Positions 1 through 6,800 of a stretch of 12,179 bases of DNA are shown piece by piece. The notes beneath the pieces are model-generated. The model saw only the letters and a list, made by a program, of their open reading frames with translations, had not been told where the DNA came from and did no database searches. Each line of letters begins with the position of its first letter. Positions within the stretch are counted from its first letter, which is position 1. The translations under genes were made by a program, and so were the position numbers. Origin of the DNA: Anaerolineales bacterium UBA4826 (GTDB lineage: Bacteria; Chloroflexota; Anaerolineae; UBA4142); the NCBI GenBank assembly GCA_002400365.1, contig DHFK01000178.1, positions 1-12,179 on the forward strand. Reading direction: 5' to 3'.

Positions 1-1130
1 GGCGGGATGTACTCGTACGCGCCAACGTCGCAGATTGCGCTGCCATTGCCATCGCCGTCGAACGGACGCCACAAGCCGCGCTGGTCGTTGGCGGGGCAAC
101 CGGCGTTCGTACCAGTGTCAATCGCTACGCTGCCGGGGTTGAGCGGATAGTACGCCGGGTTGCCGGTCAACGTGCCCAGCGCCAGTTGTCCCAATGTGAC
201 CTGGGTGAAACCGGGCGAGCAGGTCGCATCGGTGGACAGGTTGTTCGTGCTGGCAGCCGCAACCGCGCCGGAGCAGTTTCCACCGGCGGCGCTGTCGGCG
301 ATGATCGTGTTCTTGAGCGTGGCGGTAGTGCCGTTGACGATGCCGCCGCCGCTGCTGGCGCTGTTGCCAGAGAACGTACTGTTGATGACAGTCAGCGTGC
401 CCCAGTTCCAAATGCCGCCGCCGACGGTGTTGGCGCTGTTGCCGGCAAAGGTACTGTTGGTCACAGTCGCCGTGCCACCGCTCATATTCTCGATGCCGCC
501 GCCGCCCTGGCTCGGCGCGCTGTTGTTGGAGAAAGTACTGCTGCTCACCGTCAGCGTGTGACCATTGCGGATCGCGCCACCTCCGCCGTTGACGCCACTG
601 CTCGCAGCGCTATTGCCGGTGAAGGTGCTGTTGGCAACGGTCAACGTGCCCCAGTTGTCAATGCCGCCGCCATTCCGGCTGGCGCTGTTGCCGGAGAAGA
701 CGACATTGCTTACGCTCAGCGTGCCGTTGTTATTGACGCCGCCGCCATAAACGCCGCTGCCTTGGGCAATCGTCAAGCCGGCGATCGCGACATTGGCGCC
801 GCTGTAGATGTACAAGACGCCTGCTATGTTGTTGCCGCTGACAGTCACCAAGCCCGCGCCCGGTCCGTTGATGGTGAGATCGCGACCCACGTTCAGTGTG
901 CCAAGCGTCAGAGCGATGGTGCCGGTGACGCCGAAGATGACAGTGTCGCCGGCAGGGGCAATCAGGATCGCGTCGCGCAGAGAGCAGGTGCCGTCGGTAC
1001 AACTGCCGTCGCTTTGGTCAACCAGGGTGTTGACGATGAGCGTTGCGGGCGCGGCATTGGTGCGCGCTGGCGCGCTGTACACGAGCGCGGCGAGTAACAA
1101 GCCGAGAACGAAGAAGGATTGTGCTTTCAT
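1..1130 (-). CDS. Secreted CSLREA/choice-of-anchor-Q-like parallel beta-helix protein (3' end cut by window)
   Basis: The frame is open from an ATG at 1130 to the window edge, giving 376 visible residues. The start follows GGGAG about 7 nt upstream. Residues 1-26 form a Sec signal peptide with a probable cut near T-N-A/A-P. A C-S-L-R-D-A-I motif at 49-55, followed by G-D-T-V-I-F, matches the CSLREA-type N-terminal module of secreted beta-helix proteins. Next come about seven repeats of the type G-G-G-I-x-N-x-G-T-L-T-V-x-N-S-T-F-S-G-N-S-A, expected to form parallel beta-helix coils. The C-terminus has I-D-T-G, D-Q-R-G-L-W-R-P and C-D-V-G-A-Y-E, as in choice-of-anchor Q domains. From its paralogue at 7427-8953, only about a dozen residues, including a probable Y-L-P-L-I-L-R tail, lie beyond the edge. 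It is likely exported; binding partner or enzymatic role unknown. It lies 56 bp after the 691-aa gene on the same strand, so cotranscription is plausible. Confidence 0.88.
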   Translation of the reverse strand, partial: MKAQSFFVLGLLLAALVYSAPARTNAAPATLIVNTLVDQSDGSCTDGTCSLRDAILIAPAGDTVIFGVTGTIALTLGTLNVGRDLTINGPGAGLVTVSGNNIAGVLYIYSGANVAIAGLTIAQGSGVYGGGVNNNGTLSVSNVVFSGNSASRNGGGIDNWGTLTVANSTFTGNSAASSGVNGGGGAIRNGHTLTVSSSTFSNNSAPSQGGGGIENMSGGTATVTNSTFAGNSANTVGGGIWNWGTLTVINSTFSGNSASSGGGIVNGTTATLKNTIIADSAAGGNCSGAVAAASTNNLSTDATCSPGFTQVTLGQLALGTLTGNPAYYPLNPGSVAIDTGTNAGCPANDQRGLWRPFDGDGNGSAICDVGAYEYIP

Positions 1131-1186
1131 TGTGCTTCTCCCATCGCACATTGTGGAGTGCCACCGCCGCGCATCACTCGAAAGCG

Positions 1187-3262
1187 TCAGCGCAGGACAA
1201 GCGGCAGGTACAGGAAGACGGGATAACCCACTGCCCAATCGGATAATTGCGTGACGCCATTGCGCGTGACCGTGGTAGAGGTGGACGATGTGCGCGCACA
1301 GTCCCAAACACTACCGGTGTAGCGGCACGCTTCGGCGATGGAGTGATCCGCGACATTATGCGGCAGAGTGAGATTGAGCGCATAGCCACTTCCGGTCGGC
1401 GTAAACGTCCAGTAACGCCCGGTGGCAGTCTTGCCGCTCGCGTTGGAATGATTGGTGTCGCGGCGATCCACCTGCAGATTGCTGAGGGTGCCGAGGGTGG
1501 TCACGTTCGTGCTCGCGCCCGTCAAGCCAAACGTCTTGGCCCCCGTGGCTGCGATGGCTTGTGTTTTGCGGATCACGCCGTTGTTGGTAAGCGTTCCACC
1601 AACGGTGACATAGTCGGTGGCGGCAGTCTCAATCAGGGTCGTGCCGCTGCCGATGGTCAAGTTGTAGAGCGTGGTCGCCACGTTGAGCGATAGGTTTTGG
1701 ACGACGCCGCCGTTGAAAGCCAGTGTGCTTGTGCCGGCATTGAGCGTACCTCCGCCGCCGGAGCGAGTGAAATCGCCGGCAAGGGCGAGGTTAGCGCTGC
1801 CGAGGTTGAGCGTGCCGCCGGAGAGGGTCAGGTTGGCGACGGTGACCGTTCCGCTGAGATTCACGATTGCCGATCCGTCAATCAGGAACGTGCCGCTGCC
1901 GGTCAGTTGTGTGCCGTCGGTGAGACTATACGTCCCTGAGTGAAAGTCGAGGGTGGTTCCAGAAGCAAAGTTGAAGATGCCGGTCTCCGTCCCACCACCC
2001 CACAGCGCGATCGTGCCGGTCAGTGCCTGCAGCGTATTGCCGGTGTTGTTAAAGGTCACGTTGATAGTCGTAGTCCCCGTCCCCGCCGATTTCTTGAACG
2101 TCCCGGCATTGTTGATCGTCCCCATCGGCGAGTAATAATAGGTAAACGACTGGTCATTTTGCGCGTCGAAGACAGCGCCTGCTTGGTTGTGGAACACCGC
2201 GCTGTGGCCGGCAGAAATGTCGCCAGTGCCAGTCCAGGTGAAGGTACCATTGTTGGTCAGAGTGTAATTGTCGAGGATCTTTTGGTTGCTGCCGCTCAGC
2301 GTGGCGGTCGCGCCGTTGTCGAGCGTGGCAGAACCATCCTGGAGCGTGCCACCCGTCCAGAGGAAAGTGTCGGTCACGCTCAGCCCGTTGCCGGTGATGG
2401 TGCCAGGGGATTCGAGCTGCAACTTGGGAATCGAGACCGGCGTATTGAGGGTAAGGATGCCGGTGGTGACCTTGTAGAATCCCGCGCCGGTGAGCGTTGC
2501 GCCGCTGTTGAGGTTGTACGATCCTGGGCCGGAGGTACTGAAGGCGATGGCTGCGCCGGAGTCGGCGATGAACGACGCCGAGTTTGCTCCTGCACTCCAC
2601 AGGGCGATCGTGCCGCTCTGGGCGCGCAACGTGCCGGTGTTGTTAAAGGGGGCGGCGATGACTGTCGTGCCGGCGCCAGCCGACTTGCGGAACGTCCCGG
2701 CGTTGTTGAAGGCGCATACGCCAAACCCGATACGCGCGTCACTCTGGGCGTCAAAGATGCCACCCGCCTGGTTGTTGAACGTCGAACTATTGAGCCCCAA
2801 GTCGCCCGTGGCGCTCCAGTTGACGGTGCCACTGTTGTTGACCGTGGCGCTTTCGATTGCCTTGGTAGCGGCGGCGCTGATATTGGCAACCGAGCCACTG
2901 GGAAGGTTGAACGTACCGCCAGCGATTCTGCCGCCGGTGAAATTAAACGTACCGCTCACAGTGAGAGGGTTGCTCAACCAGACCTCGCCGGGGGTAAGGT
3001 TCAGATTGCCGACGGTCACCGTGGTGTCCACCGTGACGATCCCATTAACAGTGGCAGTATCGCCAGCACCCGGCACGTAGCCGCAGTTCCAATTGGCGGG
3101 GTTGCTCCAGGGGGCCCCAGAGGGGCCGATAAAGGTGCAGTTCCCCGTGGGTGACTCAACCCGCGTTCCGGCGCTGGCGGGCTGCCCGGTGAGCAACAAG
3201 AGTGCCAACACTGCGCCGGTCAGGATGAGAGATCGGATTGGTTGGAGAGATTTCGCATTCAT
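1187..3262 (-). CDS. Secreted beta-rich repeat (adhesin-like) protein, 691 aa, with Y-L-P-L-V-L-R tail
   Basis: I chose the ATG at 3262 because AAAGGAG lies 7 nt upstream; the ATG at 3268 is too close to that site and the TTG at 3298 has none. Residues 1-31 are a Sec signal peptide ending P-A-S-A/G. A segment at 55-72 (N-P-A-N-W-N-C-G-Y-V-P-G-A-G-D-T-A) resembles the N-W...P-G-x-G-D-T module common in extracellular beta-helix proteins. The rest is G/T/N/S-rich beta-strand sequence. A module of about 85 residues occurs twice, near 140-222 and 334-422, each with F-x-N-Q-A-G-x-x-F-D-A-Q, N-N-A-G-T-F-[RK]-K-S-A-G and S/T-G-T-I-A-L-W. Residues 615-680 form a different domain ending L-S-D-W-A-V-G-Y, and the protein ends F-L-Y-L-P-L-V-L-R. 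No catalytic motif was recognised. It is likely a surface or matrix protein; the exact function is unknown. Four cysteines (41, 60, 183, 646) and C655 are the only ones noted after the signal peptide. Confidence 0.87.
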   Translation of the reverse strand: MNAKSLQPIRSLILTGAVLALLLLTGQPASAGTRVESPTGNCTFIGPSGAPWSNPANWNCGYVPGAGDTATVNGIVTVDTTVTVGNLNLTPGEVWLSNPLTVSGTFNFTGGRIAGGTFNLPSGSVANISAAATKAIESATVNNSGTVNWSATGDLGLNSSTFNNQAGGIFDAQSDARIGFGVCAFNNAGTFRKSAGAGTTVIAAPFNNTGTLRAQSGTIALWSAGANSASFIADSGAAIAFSTSGPGSYNLNSGATLTGAGFYKVTTGILTLNTPVSIPKLQLESPGTITGNGLSVTDTFLWTGGTLQDGSATLDNGATATLSGSNQKILDNYTLTNNGTFTWTGTGDISAGHSAVFHNQAGAVFDAQNDQSFTYYYSPMGTINNAGTFKKSAGTGTTTINVTFNNTGNTLQALTGTIALWGGGTETGIFNFASGTTLDFHSGTYSLTDGTQLTGSGTFLIDGSAIVNLSGTVTVANLTLSGGTLNLGSANLALAGDFTRSGGGGTLNAGTSTLAFNGGVVQNLSLNVATTLYNLTIGSGTTLIETAATDYVTVGGTLTNNGVIRKTQAIAATGAKTFGLTGASTNVTTLGTLSNLQVDRRDTNHSNASGKTATGRYWTFTPTGSGYALNLTLPHNVADHSIAEACRYTGSVWDCARTSSTSTTVTRNGVTQLSDWAVGYPVFLYLPLVLR

Positions 3263-3399
3263 GGTCATACTCCTTTGCGCGAACGCATGGCGCCGCAACG
3301 CGATGGTCGCGGCGTCTTCTCGATTAACGCCGAGTTAGTTTCGAAAATGGAATTATGGTTTCAGGTCGTCCCTCCTTCGCCTGGACTTGCAACTCACAT

Positions 3400-3501
3400 T
3401 AGAGAGTGTTTGGAGAATCTGGTTTGGCGTTCGTAGTGGGCGCTTTAGCCCCGGAAAGCGCAGTGAACTGCACACTACGAGCAAATTCAAGACACTCTCT
3501 T
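3400..3501. repeat. About 100-bp nested inverted-repeat element (MITE-like)
   Basis: Three nested inverted repeats share one centre. The outer arms are AGAGAGTGT (3401-3409) and ACACTCTCT (3492-3500), the middle arms TCGTAGTG (3431-3438) and CACTACGA (3473-3480), and the inner arms GCGCTTT (3440-3446) and AAAGCGC (3455-3461). The whole can fold into one long interrupted hairpin. It abuts the stop codon of the 77-aa gene, so it could end that transcript or separate it from the 691-aa gene downstream. A non-autonomous mobile element is an inference from the terminal inverted repeats; no clear target duplication is visible. Confidence 0.7.
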
Positions 3502-3733
3502 AGGCGCGCATCTCCTGTGTCCGCAAAAACTCGACCAACGCGCTGAACTCGCCAAAGAGATGCTGCTCGTGCGTCACGGCATCCTCCACGCGGTAGCGCC
3601 ACACGGGCGGGAGCGTCGGATCGCCGCGCGGCTCCCGCCAACGGTAGACGAGATACACGAGACGATAGGGACGCGCTTCTTTTTCGACTTCGCTCGGGGC
3701 AGGCAGTTTTCTCGATTGGTCGTGGCTTGGCAT
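3500..3733 (-). CDS. Small W-R-rich hypothetical protein, 77 aa
   Basis: The product is small, with a conserved-looking core from residue 22: R-P-Y-R-L-V-Y-L-V-Y-R-W-R-E-P, then W-R-Y-R-V-E-D-A, then F-G-E-F-S-A-L-V-E-F-L at the end. From memory, this beta-strand, W-R-x-x-V-E, then F-x-x-L-x-x-L-x-x-F-L layout recurs in small uncharacterised Chloroflexota proteins; I know no function. No signal peptide or membrane segment is present. The start is uncertain. The ATG at 3733 lacks a ribosome binding site, while a very strong one with ATGATG at 3774/3771 lies 38 nt upstream in another frame. The gene's own frame is open upstream to a TGA inside that site but offers no standard start there. The first 20 residues overlap a degenerate CCCGAGCGAAGTCGA repeat, so the N-terminus may have been remodelled. 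The stop overlaps the inverted-repeat element at 3400-3501. Confidence 0.68.
   Translation of the reverse strand: MPSHDQSRKLPAPSEVEKEARPYRLVYLVYRWREPRGDPTLPPVWRYRVEDAVTHEQHLFGEFSALVEFLRTQEMRA
3676..3706 (-). repeat. Degenerate copy of the CCTGAG-type dispersed repeat in the 77-aa gene
   Basis: Read on the minus strand, AACTGCCTGCCCCGAGCGAA followed by GTCGAAAAAG resembles the AACTTGTCCTGAGTGAAACG element at 9138-9162. It encodes residues around L-P-A-P-S-E-V-E-K of the small protein. The match is imperfect and judged by eye only. Confidence 0.35.
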
Positions 3734-3746
3734 ATTGTGGTATAAT
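3716..3746 (+). promoter_or_regulatory. Candidate sigma70-type promoter for the BTAD regulator
   Basis: A perfect TATAAT lies at 3741-3746. The best upstream -35-like hexamer is TTGGTC at 3716-3721, with a longish 19-nt spacer. The implied start near 3753 would give a leader of about 110 nt before the regulator's ATG at 3867, containing the heptamer hairpin at 3805-3850. The -10 lies within 40 bp of the small gene's start on the other strand, so the two transcription units would overlap. The -35 is weak, so this rests mainly on the -10. Confidence 0.45.
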
Positions 3747-3774
3747 CTGATCGGATCGCCTTTAGCAGCATCAT

Positions 3775-3783
3775 ATCACCTCC
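3775..3783 (-). promoter_or_regulatory. Strong Shine-Dalgarno site (GGAGGTGAT) followed by ATGATG
   Basis: On the minus strand GGAGGTGAT runs directly into ATGATG (starts at 3774 and 3771), an almost ideal ribosome binding site. A CCGCG/CGCGG stem (3782-3786 with 3791-3795) abuts and slightly overlaps it, so it might be occluded. The reading frame from these ATGs (M-L-L-K-A-I-R-S-D-Y) is not that of the 77-aa protein. It overlaps that gene out of frame and ends at 3574. Confidence 0.6.
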
Positions 3784-3804
3784 GCGTTTGCGCGGCGTTT
3801 GCAT

Positions 3805-3850
3805 GATTGGAGTTTGGAGATTGGAACTTGATTCGCCGATTTCCAACTTC
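3805..3850 (+). repeat. Heptamer inverted-repeat element D in the leader of the BTAD gene
   Basis: The left arm has three 7-bp units in a row: GATTGGA, GTTTGGA, GATTGGA (3805-3825). A short right arm (TTTCCAACTTC, 3840-3850) is complementary, with TTGGAA at 3821-3826 facing TTCCAA at 3841-3846. The unit is the same as in the element at 6893-7017. It ends 16 nt before the chosen ATG of the regulator, so a hairpin in the leader could affect translation. That is inference. The N-terminal extension that would start at TTG 3807 is made of this repeat, which argues against that start. Confidence 0.6.
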
Positions 3851-3866
3851 TATCGTCGCACTTGCA

Positions 3867-6800
3867 ATGCCAATGGAGACGATTCGCCTGCAACTCCTGG
3901 GCTTACCTTCCATTCTGCGGGAAGGGAAGCCGATGCCTCCCTTTCGGAGCCGCCGGTCGCTAGCATTGCTGGCATACCTGGCGCTCAGCCCCGGCGCGCA
4001 CCCGCGCAGTCGTTTGGCGGGTCTCCTCTGGTCCGACTCTTCCGAAAAAACCGCGCTCGAAAATCTGCGCTACGCGCTCTGGGATTTGCGCCGCGGCCTG
4101 CGCGCGCCGGTCGTCGAAGCAGACCGCGCCTCTATCGCATGGCAGCCCGGCGACGCGGCGACGTGCGATGTAGACGAATTCCAGCGCGCGCTACGCGACG
4201 GTTGGCTCGAGCGCGCGATCGATCTGTATCGCGGCGACTTGCTCGCCGGATGTGAATTGGATCAAGACACGCTCTTTGACGACTGGCTGCAAGCGCAACG
4301 CGCTTGTCTCCGCGAGTCGGCTGCCAAAGCAATGTGCCAGTTGACCGATTGCTACCTCACCCACGCGCGCACGACGGAGGCGATTGCTTTGTTGCAGCGT
4401 CTGCTCGCGCTCGATCCGTGGCGCGAGTCCAGTCACGCGCAATTGATGCTCGCGCTCGCGCTCGCCGGCGAACGGAGCGCCGCGCTCGCGCAATATCAAA
4501 TCTGTCGCCGCATGTTGGCGAAAGAACTCGGTACCGAGCCGCTGCCAGAAACGCGCGCGCTCTACGATCGCATCCGCGCGGGCGACATCGCGCCGTTGCC
4601 TGCGCACAGGGCAACCGGTCTGGAACTGCGCTTTGCGGGGCGAGGGCAAGAACACGCTTGCTTGCTGCAACAGTGGGAGCAAAGCCGGCGGGGCGTGGGC
4701 AACTTGACGCTCGTCGAGGGCGAAGCCGGGTTGGGCAAGACCCGTCTCGTGGAGGAGGCGCTGCGGCACGTCGCTGGATGGGGCGCGCGCATTCTGCGCG
4801 GACGCTGCTACGAATTCGGCGGAGAGGTGGCGTATCAAGCGATGGCGGACGCGCTGAGGACGGTTTTGGATTTCAGATTGCAGATTTCAGATCGCAGACC
4901 CAAATCTGAAATCTTGAATCTGAAATCTGAAATTCCCCCGGTCTGGCTTGCCGAATTGGCGCTCCTCCTGCCCGAACTGCGCGAGCAATATCCCGACCTG
5001 CCTCCGCCGCTGCAAGTTTCCGAGGCAGCCGCGCGGCAACGTTTGTTCGAAGCGGTCGCGCGTCTTTTGCAATCGCTCGCGCGTGACCAGCCCTCACTCG
5101 TCTTTTTCCTCGACGACTTGCACTGGTCCGATCAGGCAACGCTCGATCTGCTGCAGTACCTGATCCATCGTCTGCGCCAAGAGCGCGTGTGGTTCGTCGG
5201 CGCGTATCGTCCTGAAGAAACGCCGCTGACGCATCCGCTGACGCGCTTGCGCCAAGGTCTCGGGCGCGAAGCGTTGACGCACTGTATTCGTTTGCTTCCC
5301 CTGACCGGCGCGGCGGTGGCGCAAATCGCTGCGGCGTTGAGCGATGACGCGGTCCTCACCTCTTTTCTGCAACACGAAAGCGGCGGCAATCCATTTATTT
5401 TGAGCGAGGTGCTCAAGGGGCTGCAAGAAACCGGACGCCTGCAACGGGGCGAGGCAGACCGATGGAAGGTCGTGGGTGATCTTGCGCACGACACGCTGGA
5501 GACGCCCGGGCGCGTGGAAGACCTGACCCTGCAGCGCGTCGGACGCCTGCCCGAAGCGTCGCGCTGGCTGCTCAATTTTGCCGTCGTCCTGGGACAGCCC
5601 TTTACGCCGGATTTGCTCGGCGATATTGCCGACAGTCCAATGCTCAGCCCTGCCACGCTACCCGAGATTCTCGCGGATTGGCAAAACCGTCGCCTGGTGC
5701 AGCCCGTTGCGGCAGAGCGCTACGACCTGGCGCACGACAAGATTCGCGCGGCGATCTATCATCATCTCGACGCGGGTCCGCGCGCGTTGTTGCACGAGCA
5801 CATCGGTTTGAGGTTGTTTCAGCGCGCGGGCGGGCAGATTGCGAATTTGCCCTACCACGCGGCGGTCCAAGTGGCGTATCATTTCGAGCGCAGTCTGAAT
5901 CCACGCGCGGCTGCGCCGTATCTCGCTCGCGCCGCAGACGCCGCGCAACAGGTCCATGCGAATATCGAAGCGATTGACTGCTGCCGGCGTTTGTTGCCTT
6001 TGGCGCCGGCCGCAGAGCAGGTGGATGTTTTGCTCAAGTTGGGCGACCTGCAACAGGTGGTCAAACCCCAAGCCGAAGAAATCGAGACCACGTATCGGCA
6101 GGCATTGGCGCTCGCGCAGGCGTCGAATGATCTCAAGGCACAGGCGCGCGCGTGGAGCAAATTAGCCGAATTGCAGATAGACTTGGGCGACTATTCGGCA
6201 GCATTGGAGGGCGCAGGCAAGGCAGAAGAAGCGGCGCGCGCGGCGAACGCGCGAGAGGAGCTAGTTGAAGCGCTGTCTCACAAAGGCAAGGCGTACTACC
6301 GGCTGGGCAAGACTCTGACTGCTCTGGAGATCGGCGAAGAGATGCTGACGCTCAGCACTGAATTGGGCGCGCGCGGGAATCGCGAGATGGGATTGAGTCG
6401 GCGTCTGCTTTGCGCGGCATTTGTGCAACTGGGGCGCTTCGCTGAAGCGAAAGAGCAGGTCATCCACTCACTGCGAATGCATCAAGAGACCAATGATCGC
6501 GGCGAAGAATGTAACGACCTGAACTGGCTGGGCGAAATCGCGCGCTTGCGCGGCGATTATCGCGCCGCGGTGGAACACTATCAGGCGTCCTTGAATATCG
6601 CCCGCGAGTTACATTTCTGGGAGGTATCACGTCGCAGCAATCTGGGGGGAGTACGCGTAGGGTTGAAAGAGTACGCCGCCGCCGAAGCCGAATTGCGCGA
6701 GTTGATCGCGCTGCCGGAAGCGGCGAATTCGCCAGTGCTTTCGGAAACCTATCGCTTTCTCGCGCAAGCCCTCCTGGGGCAAGGCAAAGTGGAAGAAGCG

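Noticed and set aside
160..1097. Overlapping plus-strand open frames opposite the first beta-helix gene
   Set aside because: They mirror the coil repeats of the minus-strand gene in other frames (e.g. strings of P-P-P and L-L-P-V), with no independent motif.
1940..3154. Long plus-strand open frame (404 codons) opposite the 691-aa gene
   Set aside because: It is antisense to a gene with a signal peptide, ribosome binding site and repeat modules. Its arginine-, valine- and glycine-rich sequence has no recognisable domain and no start signal.
3263..3399. Promoter for the 691-aa gene in its upstream region
   Set aside because: CATAAT and TTAATC-like hexamers occur on the minus strand, but none pairs with a convincing -35 at usual spacing. 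Apart from the ribosome binding site I see no supported signal there.
3399..3641. 80-codon minus-strand frame across the MITE-like element
   Set aside because: Its 3' half is the palindrome and its 5' half overlaps the better-supported 77-aa gene out of frame.
3807..3866. N-terminal extension of the BTAD regulator from TTG 3807
   Set aside because: The 20 extra codons are made of the heptamer repeat, lack a ribosome binding site, and precede the point where family similarity begins.
4191..4838. 215-codon minus-strand frame inside the BTAD gene
   Set aside because: It is antisense to well-recognised BTAD and Walker A sequence; GC-rich codon bias explains the open frame.
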